DNA of 32,364 nucleotides, taken from Verrucomicrobiota bacterium (GTDB taxonomy: Bacteria > Verrucomicrobiota > Verrucomicrobiia > Verrucomicrobiales > DEV007). The notes below the pieces were generated by a model. The model had not been told where the DNA came from, did no database searches, and saw only the letters and a list, made by a program, of their open reading frames with translations. Of the stretch, positions 1-6,947 are shown one piece after another; positions within the stretch are counted from its first letter, which is position 1; each line of letters opens with the position of its first letter. A program made the translations under genes and the position numbers. The stretch lies in NCBI GenBank assembly GCA_003402735.1, contig QQNE01000046.1:1-32364 (forward strand). The letters are read 5' to 3'.

Positions 1-36
1 CGGCGGGAAGTTCCCGGGGGGGGGGAGCGGCGCCAT
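1..36 (-). CDS. Possible 5' end of the next gene of the ABC operon (partial)
   Basis: An ATG on the minus strand (bases 34-36) opens a frame of 12 codons (Met-Ala-Pro-Leu-Pro-Pro-Pro-Gly...) that runs off the left edge. A GGAG sequence sits about ten bases upstream (47-50 on the plus strand), directly after the stop of the ABC ATPase. Since ABC ATPases of this type are usually co-transcribed with a permease or binding protein, a permease start is a reasonable guess. Only 12 codons are visible and they include a ten-base G homopolymer, so this could be chance or an assembly error. Confidence 0.25.
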   Translation of the reverse strand, partial: MAPLPPPGNFPP

Positions 37-50
37 CCGGGGGGGGCTCC

Positions 51-1133
51 TCAGCTGTTGAGGATGCTGACATCTTCGGAGCGGGTTTCCACAAAATAGA
101 CTTTGTCACTGACGGACTCGATCTGGCGGGGATTCAGGCAGGAGATTTGCACCGGGAGATTCAGGCCATCGACATCGAGCCAATATTGGACGAGTTCGCC
201 GAGGTAAGCGGAGCGGATGATCTTGCCCTGAATGGCATTCGAGGAGGGTTTCTCGGCCACCATTTGGAAGCATTCGGGGCGGATGGCGAGGGCGACCCGG
301 TCGTTGAACTTGGGTTTCCAGTTCGGGTTGGTCACGCGTCCCTCGAACGGACCGGCATTGGTCTCGACGGTCCAGTAGCCGAGCCGCTTTGCCGGTTCGA
401 TGATGCGGCCAGCGAGGAAGTTGGACTCCCCGATGAAGGTGGCCACCGAACGGGAAACGGGGTCCCGGTAAATTTCCTGGGGAGTGCCGATCTGGGCGAA
501 ATCGCCATTCTCGAGGATGGCCATGCGATCGGCGATGCTGAGAGCTTCCTTTTGATCGTGCGTGACATAGATGGTGGTCAATCCGGCTTCTTTGCAGATG
601 CGGCGGATTTCCGAGCGCATCTCGAGCCGGAGTTGGGCATCGAGATTTGAGAGTGGTTCATCGAGCAGGAGGCAGGCCGGTTCGACGACGAGGGCGCGGG
701 CCAGGGCGACCCGTTGTTGCTGGCCCCCGGAGAGTTGGTTGATTTTGCGCGAGGCATACGCGTCCATCTGGACGGTTCGCAGAGCCTTGTTGACGCGCCC
801 CTCAATCACCCCAGTGGGGAGCCGTTTCTGTTGCAGCCCAAAGCTCACGTTTTGGAAGACATTCATGTGCGGCCAGAGCGCGTAACTCTGGAAGACCATG
901 GCGGTGTTGCGGCGGTGGGGCGGGCGCCGGGTCACGTCCTGGGAATCGAAGAGCAGGCTGCCCTCGTCCGGCTGGTAGAAGCCTGCGATGGTGCGCAAAA
1001 GAGTCGTCTTGCCGCAACCGCTGGGGCCGAGCAGAAAGAAGAGCTCTCCTTTCCGGATTTCGACGTTGAGTTGCTTGAGCGCGACGACGTCTCCAAAGCG
1101 TTTGGTGAGATTACTGATCGTGATGGAGACCAT
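51..1133 (-). CDS. ABC transporter ATP-binding protein, PotA/FbpC/UgpC type
   Basis: This 360-residue ATPase energises an importer at the cytoplasmic face of the inner membrane. Walker A (GPSGCGKTT) is at residues 36-44, the Q-loop (VFQSYALWPHMNV) near 80, the ABC signature LSGGQQQ at 134-140, Walker B with the catalytic Glu (LLLDEP) at 155-160, and the H-loop His at 192. After about residue 235 comes a TOBE-like regulatory domain, so the length is normal for the spermidine/putrescine, ferric iron and sugar subfamily. The sequence alone does not identify the substrate, and the permease and binding protein must lie beyond the left edge. The ATG start follows a G-rich Shine-Dalgarno-like stretch. 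The gene is divergent from cimA. Confidence 0.93.
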   Translation of the reverse strand: MVSITISNLTKRFGDVVALKQLNVEIRKGELFFLLGPSGCGKTTLLRTIAGFYQPDEGSLLFDSQDVTRRPPHRRNTAMVFQSYALWPHMNVFQNVSFGLQQKRLPTGVIEGRVNKALRTVQMDAYASRKINQLSGGQQQRVALARALVVEPACLLLDEPLSNLDAQLRLEMRSEIRRICKEAGLTTIYVTHDQKEALSIADRMAILENGDFAQIGTPQEIYRDPVSRSVATFIGESNFLAGRIIEPAKRLGYWTVETNAGPFEGRVTNPNWKPKFNDRVALAIRPECFQMVAEKPSSNAIQGKIIRSAYLGELVQYWLDVDGLNLPVQISCLNPRQIESVSDKVYFVETRSEDVSILNS

Positions 1134-1443
1134 GCCTGTCCGCCCCTAACTGCACGACGGTTGGGGAAAATGGCAAGTGCGAATTGTCGCCATCTTCTGA
1201 CGGCGCTTTGGGCGACGCCGACGCAGACAACGCGCGCCGAGGGATTTTTTTCGCTGGCTTTCTCTGCAGGAGAGAATAAATGTGCGGTCCCCGATGCCGT
1301 TGGTCAATTCGATCATTATTGGCTAGCTCGACATCACGAACCGAAGCTCCGGCTCGCTCGTGACTGTCGGGCAGGTTGCCGTTTGGCTTGCGGCATCCCC
1401 TGCTCCCCGTCTTCGTTCGTCCCCGGCGCTTCCCTGACTCATT
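1134..1443. other. Intergenic region between divergent ABC ATPase and cimA
   Basis: I see no gene or structural RNA in this 310-base gap. It should hold promoters for both divergent genes. A 6-bp inverted repeat, TTCTCT-GCAGG-AGAGAA, lies at 1260-1276 and runs directly into an AT-rich AATAAA, so it could be an operator beside a promoter. No convincing -35/-10 pair is visible. The cimA start is immediately preceded by CTGACTCATT, a motif also found before two other genes in this window. Confidence 0.4.
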
Positions 1444-3054
1444 ATGGCGGAAAAGCGCGTTTTCCTTTACGATACCACCCTCCGGGACGGAACCCAGGGG
1501 ACCGGGATCTCCCTATCGTCGCTCGACAAGATTCGGATCGCCCAAAAGCTTGATGATTTTGGAATCGATTACATCGAGGGGGGCTGGCCCGGGTCCAATC
1601 CGAAAGATGTCTCCTTTTTTACGGAGGCTGCCAAGCTGAGTTGGAAGCACGCCAAGATCGCCGCTTTCGGAAGCACCCGGCGGGCCGATTTGCGGGTCGA
1701 TGAGGATTCCCAGGTGCAACTCCTGTTGGACGCCATGACGCCGGTGGTCACCATTTTCGGCAAGAGCTGGAAGCTGCACGTCACCGAGGTTCTGCGCACC
1801 ACGGCCAAGGAGAACCGGGCCATGATTCTGGATACGGTGGCCCATCTCAAGGCTCACGGGCGCGAGGTCGTTTACGATGCCGAGCACTTCTTTGATGGAT
1901 ACAAAGACAACGTGGAGCACGCCCTGGGAACGCTCGAAGCCGCCCGGGAAGGTGGCGCCGCGATTGTGGTGCTTTGCGACACCAACGGCGGAACGCTTCC
2001 TCACGAGGTCTCCGAGATCACCCGGGTGGTGATCGAGCGGCTCGGGATTCCGGTGGGAATTCACACCCACGACGATGGAGGCTTCGGCGTGGCCAACGCG
2101 ATCGCGTCGTTCCAGGCCGGGGCGGTGCAGATTCAGGGGACGATCAACGGGTATGGCGAACGAGTCGGGAACTGCAACCTGACCACGGTCATCCCGAACC
2201 TGCAGATCAAGCTCGGAACCCAGGTGGTACCGGATCTGAGCCGGCTTACGGAACTGAGCCATTTTGTCGATGATCTGGCCAATCTTCCCCACCATCCGCG
2301 AGCTCCGTTCGTGGGCATGGCGGCCTTTGCCCACAAGGGCGGGATGCATGTCAATGCGGTGGAAAAGCTGGCGCGCACCTACGAGCACATCGAGCCGGGG
2401 CTGGTCGGCAACCGACAACGCATTCTCATCTCGGAACTTTCGGGCCAGAGCAATGTGCTCCTCAAGGCGGCGGAATTGGGGCACAATCTCGAGAAGGGGA
2501 GCCGCGAGGCCAAGGCGTTGGTCAAGCAACTCAAGGAGATGGAGGAGGAAGGCTACGAATTCGAGGCGGCGGAAGCCTCCTTCGAGTTGCTGATCCGCAA
2601 GGCCCTGAAAACCTACGAACCCCTTTTCCGGCTCCGGGAATACCGCTGCAACTTCCGCCGGATTCGCGACACAGGGAATGGAGAGGCGCTCGAAACCTGC
2701 GAAGCCACCGTCAAATTGGAAGTTGGGGAGAGCCGCCACTACACCGTGGACGAGGGCGACGGCCCGGTCAATGCGCTGGATGCCGCGCTGCGCAAGGCCC
2801 TGGAGCCCGATTACCCGGAAATCCGCAACATCCGCCTCACGGACTATCGCGTGCGGATCATCGACAGCAAACTCGGAACGGCCGCGAAGACGCGCGTGTT
2901 GATTGACAGCACGGATGGAAACGAGACCTGGAGCACGGTGGGGGTGAGCTACAACATCATCCGGGCCAGTTGGCTGGCCTTGGTCGATAGCATTGAGTTT
3001 TACCTGCTGCGGTGCCGGGAGAAACCTCAGAAAAAGCAGCGCAAGTCCAAGTGA
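1444..3054 (+). CDS. cimA: (R)-citramalate synthase
   Basis: Condenses pyruvate with acetyl-CoA to (R)-citramalate, the first step of the threonine-independent route to 2-oxobutanoate and isoleucine. The 536-residue protein has the HMGL-like TIM barrel of the DRE-TIM metallolyase family: DTTLRDGTQG at residues 10-19, the metal-binding His-x-His (HTHDD) at 207-209, and NGYGERVGNCN shortly after. The C-terminal part matches the LeuA-type allosteric dimer domain expected for feedback control by isoleucine. The early motif GTGISLSSLDKI and the subsequent YIEGGWPGSNPKD are typical of CimA rather than LeuA or homocitrate synthase. It stands alone with no leu or ilv genes beside it, and ends six bases from a convergent peptidase gene. 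Confidence 0.92.
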   Translation: MAEKRVFLYDTTLRDGTQGTGISLSSLDKIRIAQKLDDFGIDYIEGGWPGSNPKDVSFFTEAAKLSWKHAKIAAFGSTRRADLRVDEDSQVQLLLDAMTPVVTIFGKSWKLHVTEVLRTTAKENRAMILDTVAHLKAHGREVVYDAEHFFDGYKDNVEHALGTLEAAREGGAAIVVLCDTNGGTLPHEVSEITRVVIERLGIPVGIHTHDDGGFGVANAIASFQAGAVQIQGTINGYGERVGNCNLTTVIPNLQIKLGTQVVPDLSRLTELSHFVDDLANLPHHPRAPFVGMAAFAHKGGMHVNAVEKLARTYEHIEPGLVGNRQRILISELSGQSNVLLKAAELGHNLEKGSREAKALVKQLKEMEEEGYEFEAAEASFELLIRKALKTYEPLFRLREYRCNFRRIRDTGNGEALETCEATVKLEVGESRHYTVDEGDGPVNALDAALRKALEPDYPEIRNIRLTDYRVRIIDSKLGTAAKTRVLIDSTDGNETWSTVGVSYNIIRASWLALVDSIEFYLLRCREKPQKKQRKSK

Positions 3055-3060
3055 GGGGAC

Positions 3061-3873
3061 TCAAGCCGGATCGACTCCCGGCGTGACGTTCCCGGAACGG
3101 ATCTTGTCCCAGAACGACCGGATCTTGTCGCGCTCGCCCTGGCTGCCCGACTCCTCGGCCGCAGTCTGCGCGGGTCGGGGCGGAGACTTGGCTTCCGGTT
3201 GCGTCGGCGCGGTGGTGCTCATCCGAGCCATGAAATCAGCGAACTGATCGGAAGCGGCGTCGTTGAAGGTGTCGATGGGCACGCGGACGCTCCGGAACTC
3301 CGCCGGCAAATGGCGGCGCCGGGCCACGAAAAGGGAGGGATCGAAGTAATTCGAGCTGTTGCGAGCGAACTCGGCGCGATTCATCCCGATCTGGATGTTC
3401 TTCCGCATCTCAAAATGGAGGTGGGCCCAATACATGCCTCGGTTGGTGCCGATCGTTCCGATTTGCTGGCCCCGCTGCACCGTTTCATTGACGGAGACGT
3501 GTCGCTCGTTGAGGTGACCGTAGAGGGAATCCACGTATTCGAGGCGGCCATTCGACTCCCGGTAGGCATGGCGGACGATGATGACATTTCCCCATCCTTC
3601 GCGCTGATCCTTGGAGAAGACGACCACTCCGTGCGCGGTGGCATAGACCGGATCTCCCAAATCGGTGTTGCCGCCCCCGCGCCCGTTCCAGTCTTCGCCC
3701 AGGTGACCGTTGGAGCGGAACCCGCGGGCCAGGTAATAACCTTGGCCATCCGGTCTGCCCACCGGGTAATCGAAACCGTCCGCCGGCAGGGTGAGGGCGA
3801 CGCTCGACTGGGAGATCGCGATCTGCGGGAACGCGAGGGCCAGGGCCAAGCCGGAAGGGAACAGAATTTTCAT
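3061..3873 (-). CDS. Secreted M23 family metallopeptidase (paralogue 1)
   Basis: A 270-residue exported zinc endopeptidase of the lysostaphin/LytM type, probably cleaving peptidoglycan cross-bridges. Residues 1-22 form a signal peptide (MKILF, hydrophobic core, then SQS). The zinc and catalytic residues are all present: His57 and Asp61 in HLGEDWNG, His120 in YGHLN, and the HLH motif at 151-153. A tail of about 100 residues, rich in Pro, Ala and charged residues, follows the fold. The neighbour upstream on the same strand is a close paralogue with the same catalytic core, implying tandem duplication. No SH3, LysM or coiled-coil targeting domain is visible, so it is more like a minimal M23 enzyme than an EnvC or NlpD activator. 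Confidence 0.88.
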   Translation of the reverse strand: MKILFPSGLALALAFPQIAISQSSVALTLPADGFDYPVGRPDGQGYYLARGFRSNGHLGEDWNGRGGGNTDLGDPVYATAHGVVVFSKDQREGWGNVIIVRHAYRESNGRLEYVDSLYGHLNERHVSVNETVQRGQQIGTIGTNRGMYWAHLHFEMRKNIQIGMNRAEFARNSSNYFDPSLFVARRRHLPAEFRSVRVPIDTFNDAASDQFADFMARMSTTAPTQPEAKSPPRPAQTAAEESGSQGERDKIRSFWDKIRSGNVTPGVDPA

Positions 3874-3961
3874 AGGAAAACGGGGGGGGACCCGGATTGT
3901 TAAGACAACTTAACAACGAAGATATCTAATGCATTGACGCATGCAATGAGTTTTTCCGCAG

Positions 3962-4858
3962 TCACTGCTTGGGTTCCACGGGATCGTTGTTCACATCCCG
4001 CTCCATTTCCTGGCGGCGCCAAGTCCGCCATTGATTGAGAATCTTGTTTCGTTCCTCGGAAGCCGCCTTGTCGCCCTCGGACTGGGGGGCGAGCTCGTAG
4101 AGGCCGTTGCGCGCCAAAATTTCCCGCAAGACAGGGTTGATGGGGGGGCGCGGTGGGGGCTGGCCGAAAGGAAGCACGGGGAGGGAGGCCAGGCGGGGAC
4201 CTTCGTAAACGTTTTTCACTCCCATGCCGAAGCAATCCACGGGCACTCGTTGGCGTGAGAACTCCGGCATGAGGACCCGGCGCTCCGCGATAAACTGGGC
4301 GGGGCGGTGGTAGTTGGAGAAATCCATCGCGTAATCCCGATGTTTCAGGGCGATGTTGATGTTCTTGCGAATCTCAAAGTGCAGGTGGGCCACATACATT
4401 CCGTGATTGGTCCCGATGGTTCCGATTTTTTGGCCCCGGGTGACCTGGGTGCCCAGGGTGACTTGCCGTTCGTTGAGGTGCCCGTAAAGCGAATCCACGT
4501 AGCGGATCGTCCCCTTGTCGCGATAGGCGTGCCGGAGGATGATCACATTCCCCCAGTTGGAGCGGTAGTCCTTTGAGTAAACCACCACGCCATGTGCGAC
4601 CGCGTAAACGGGTTTGCCCAGGTCGTTGTTCCCCCCGGCCAAACCGTTCCAGTCTTCGCCCATGTGGTCCCCGCGAATGAACCCTCGGAAACGGTAGTAG
4701 TTGGCACCATCCGGTTTGCCGACGGGAAAATCGAAGCCATCCGCCAAACGGATTTCGGCCGTGGGGATGTTGGCCAGGGCGGCGCCGGAGAATAGGAGGA
4801 GCAGAAGGGGAATCAGCGAACCGGCCGTCGCTGGTCGCCTGGGAACGAGATTGGTCAT
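3962..4858 (-). CDS. Secreted M23 family metallopeptidase (paralogue 2)
   Basis: A 298-residue paralogue of the following gene. I chose the ATG at 4858 because it gives a standard signal peptide (Arg-Arg at 7-8, leucine-rich core, ALA-N near 29); an earlier GTG at 4888 would add ten residues before it. The zinc and active-site residues are His65 and Asp69 in HMGEDWNG, His127 in YGHLN, and HLH at 158-160. Both copies share the unusual frame of GFDxPVGxPDG, YYxxRGF, GGGNxDLGxPVYAxAHG and a conserved region after the catalytic domain ending in RVPVD. The C-terminal tails differ, which suggests divergence in partner or localisation. The 88-base gap to the next gene leaves room for a separate promoter. 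Confidence 0.88.
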   Translation of the reverse strand: MTNLVPRRPATAGSLIPLLLLLFSGAALANIPTAEIRLADGFDFPVGKPDGANYYRFRGFIRGDHMGEDWNGLAGGNNDLGKPVYAVAHGVVVYSKDYRSNWGNVIILRHAYRDKGTIRYVDSLYGHLNERQVTLGTQVTRGQKIGTIGTNHGMYVAHLHFEIRKNINIALKHRDYAMDFSNYHRPAQFIAERRVLMPEFSRQRVPVDCFGMGVKNVYEGPRLASLPVLPFGQPPPRPPINPVLREILARNGLYELAPQSEGDKAASEERNKILNQWRTWRRQEMERDVNNDPVEPKQ

Positions 4859-5331
4859 GCAGTCTGGGGCGGAGGCACCCTCGCGCACCCGCCCCGACCC
4901 AGATTAGATCAGGCGGAGGGGCAAAAAGCAAGAGGGAAGGAAAGATCCGGAGAGGCGCTTTTGGGGGGGGATTCCAGATTCTCTGAAATTTGGCGGCACA
5001 CCGGATTCTTCTAACAAACCCCTAAAAACCCTTGCTTTGCTCTCAAATCTGTTGGAAGTTTGGAGGGGTTGGTCGGGTGCAAATCCGGGCCTTCTTTCTT
5101 CTGGGATCATCGGAAAAGTAGGCTGGATACAGCTGTTCGGTGCTCGCCCAGGGGCTTTCAAAGAGACGTAAATTTGCGAAAGGTCCCATTTTTCAGAAAA
5201 AGTTGGTTGCAAAATCTGGAGCCTAAGGTTGGCTATAGAAATTATCGGATTGCCGAAAGTTGGGGTCGAAGGGGGCTGTTCTTGAAACCTTTTCGTCCAT
5301 TGGTCGGCTGACTCTCAAACCCGCTGCACTT
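4859..5331. other. Non-coding region upstream of the HTH-receiver gene
   Basis: This stretch of about 470 bases is poorer in GC than the genes around it and has no convincing gene. A 102-codon minus-strand frame (4904-5212) lacks a ribosome binding site and any protein-like hydrophobic pattern. Short degenerate direct repeats of AAAGTTGG-like sequence occur near 5116, 5199, 5225 and 5256, the last three spaced about 26-31 bases apart. TATAGA at 5234-5239 is a possible -10 element for the downstream gene, without a good -35 at the right distance. It likely contains divergent promoters and perhaps binding sites. Confidence 0.4.
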
Positions 5332-5898
5332 ATGATGCCTGATGATCCACCCGAACTCATGACGGTCAAAGAGACCGCCGAGTATCTCCGTATTCCTCTT
5401 CCAACTGTCTACTATCTCGTGCAGAGGGGGCAGCTGCCGGCCATTCAGATCGGGGGGCGTTGGCGAATCAAGCGGAGTCTCCTTGATCGGGACATTCTTC
5501 GCAAGGATGAGGCGGGCCAGCCGACGGTTCTCGTGGTCGATGATGACCCGGCTTTGCAGGCGCTCTTCAAGCAGTATCTCAAAAAGGCGGGATTTGGCCG
5601 GATTGTGGTCGGGACCGGGGCGGAAGCTCTCGCTTATGCCGAGAAGCAGGATTTCGACTTGGTGTTTCTCGACTTGAAGCTTCCCGATATCCCTGGGGAT
5701 GAGCTTTATCTGAAGATGAAAGAGTCGCGTCCCGATCTTCCGATTGTCATCATCACGGGATATCCGGACAGTGACATTCTCACCAAGATTCTCTCGATCG
5801 GTTCGGTGACGGTGTTGAAGAAGCCGATTGAGTTCGAGCAGTTGAACCGCACGGTGCGTCAGTTGGGGCACAAGGGCACGGATGTGAACGCGGCCTGA
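5332..5898 (+). CDS. Excisionase-type HTH domain fused to a response-regulator receiver domain
   Basis: A 188-residue protein with an unusual order: an N-terminal HTH_17/MerR-like DNA-binding domain (about residues 8-58, with LMTVKETAEYLRIP, VYYLVQRGQLPAIQ and GGRWRIKRS) followed by a CheY-like receiver (65-180). The receiver keeps all functional residues: acidic pair Asp70/Asp71, phospho-acceptor Asp114 in FLDLKLPD, Thr142 in IITGYP and Lys163 or Lys164 in LKKP. It should therefore accept phosphate, but no histidine kinase is nearby, so it would be an orphan. Typical response regulators carry the receiver first. The ATG at 5332 is preferred over an upstream TTG because the domain begins right after it. 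It is followed 36 bases later by a glycosyltransferase, possibly in the same transcript. Confidence 0.85.
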   Translation: MMPDDPPELMTVKETAEYLRIPLPTVYYLVQRGQLPAIQIGGRWRIKRSLLDRDILRKDEAGQPTVLVVDDDPALQALFKQYLKKAGFGRIVVGTGAEALAYAEKQDFDLVFLDLKLPDIPGDELYLKMKESRPDLPIVIITGYPDSDILTKILSIGSVTVLKKPIEFEQLNRTVRQLGHKGTDVNAA

Positions 5899-5934
5899 GG
5901 CGGTGTTCCGTCCCGCGGTCTGGCTTTTGCGCGG

Positions 5935-6678
5935 ATGTTGATCACGGTGATCACGGTTTGCCGGGATTCGGCTGCAGTGATCGCCGACTGCGTCCGTTCG
6001 GTGGCCGCTCAGGATTATCCGCACGTGGAGCATCTCATTGTCGATGGGGCTTCCACGGATGGGACCGTGGTGGCCTTTCTCTCGGTCGGTTCTGACCGCG
6101 TTCGTTGGCTTTCTGAGCCTGATGAGGGGTTGTATTTTGCGCTCAACAAGGGCTTGGCATTGGCCTCGGGGGAAGTGATTGGCTTCCTGCATGCCGACGA
6201 TGTGTTTGCGGATTCCGGTGTGCTGGGGCGTCTCGCGGCGGCCTTCGCGGATCCGGGTTGCGAAGCCTGTTACGGGGATCTCGAGTATGTCTCGGGTGAC
6301 GATCCCGCCAGAGTGGTGAGGTTTTGGAGGGCGGGTGGCTTCGGGCCGGGGGCGTTTGCCTCCGGATGGATGCCGCCGCATCCCACCTTTTATGCCCGAA
6401 CGAGCGTCTACCGGGACTACGGAGGGTTCGATACACGGTTCTCCATTGGCGCGGACTGGGACATCCTCTTCCGCCTGTTCGAGGTCAAGAGGATCCGGGC
6501 CGTTTATCTGCCGGGGGTGATGGTTCGAATGCGATTGGGTGGAATCTCCAATCGCAGCCTGAAAAACATCATTTCAAACAACCTTCAGTGTCTTCGGAGC
6601 TTTCGGAAGTATGGAAGGCGTATCTCCTTGGGATATTTTGCCGCGAAATTGCGGCATCGCTTGGCTCAGTTTCGCTGA
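5935..6678 (+). CDS. Family 2 glycosyltransferase (GT-A fold)
   Basis: A 247-residue cytosolic enzyme expected to transfer a sugar from a nucleotide-sugar donor, probably in envelope or exopolysaccharide synthesis. It begins directly with the GT-A nucleotide-binding strand (MLITVITVCRDS), followed by HLIVDGASTDGT near 33-44, the LNKGLALASGEVIGFLHADD segment with its metal-binding acidic motif at 87-89, and the acceptor-side motif with PHPTFY and GGFDTRF, IGADWD. No membrane segment is obvious. It belongs to the colanic-acid WcaA/WcaE-like branch by overall look, but donor and acceptor cannot be read from the sequence. It is convergent with the small gene at 6693, with 14 bases between the stops. 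Confidence 0.87.
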   Translation: MLITVITVCRDSAAVIADCVRSVAAQDYPHVEHLIVDGASTDGTVVAFLSVGSDRVRWLSEPDEGLYFALNKGLALASGEVIGFLHADDVFADSGVLGRLAAAFADPGCEACYGDLEYVSGDDPARVVRFWRAGGFGPGAFASGWMPPHPTFYARTSVYRDYGGFDTRFSIGADWDILFRLFEVKRIRAVYLPGVMVRMRLGGISNRSLKNIISNNLQCLRSFRKYGRRISLGYFAAKLRHRLAQFR

Positions 6679-6692
6679 TCGATCTTTGCCTC

Positions 6693-6947
6693 TCACCTTG
6701 CGATCGCGCGGGCCGCGACCGGGGAGTTTTCGGCGAACTGCTGACTCGCTGTCATCCGTTGTTCGACGAACTGGAGGAGCCAAAGGTAACAAGCGGTGCC
6801 GCCGTAAAAGACGACCCGGCTGAGGACTCGCTTGAGGAGAGGGTGTGGAAGCACCATATCCTCATGTTGTAGAAATTTTTCAAAAATGCCAATCAGAATT
6901 GCGTTTAATTGGCGATTCTTTTGCAAAAGAGCCGCCCTGCGATTCAT
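6693..6947 (-). CDS. Small single-pass membrane protein, translationally coupled to the upstream gene
   Basis: An 84-residue reading frame whose ATG overlaps the TGA of the upstream 621-residue membrane protein gene as ATGA (6944-6947). This four-base overlap, the same strand, and its fit into the gap before the convergent glycosyltransferase support a real gene. It has a basic N-terminus (MNRRAALLQKNR), an amphipathic segment, and one likely transmembrane helix around residues 44-62 (RVVFYGGTACYLWLLQFVE), then a polar tail. I recognise no family. It could assist or anchor the polytopic protein made just before it. Confidence 0.6.
   Translation of the reverse strand: MNRRAALLQKNRQLNAILIGIFEKFLQHEDMVLPHPLLKRVLSRVVFYGGTACYLWLLQFVEQRMTASQQFAENSPVAARAIAR

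Noticed and set aside
1134-1443. tRNA, riboswitch or T-box leader ahead of cimA
   Set aside because: No cloverleaf, specifier loop, or terminator/antiterminator pair could be found by eye.
1513-2739. Long minus-strand open frame of 408 codons inside cimA
   Set aside because: It is the antisense of a clear CimA gene; high GC keeps the opposite frame free of stops. Its translation shows no family motif.
4904-5212. Minus-strand frame of 102 codons in the 4859-5331 gap
   Set aside because: No Shine-Dalgarno, no hydrophobic pattern, codon use unlike neighbours; the repeated QPTF and ESGxPP pieces reflect the DNA repeats.
5332-5500. Excisionase-like HTH as evidence for a prophage or integrative element
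   Set aside because: The HTH is fused to a receiver domain, and no integrase, attachment site or phage gene is nearby.
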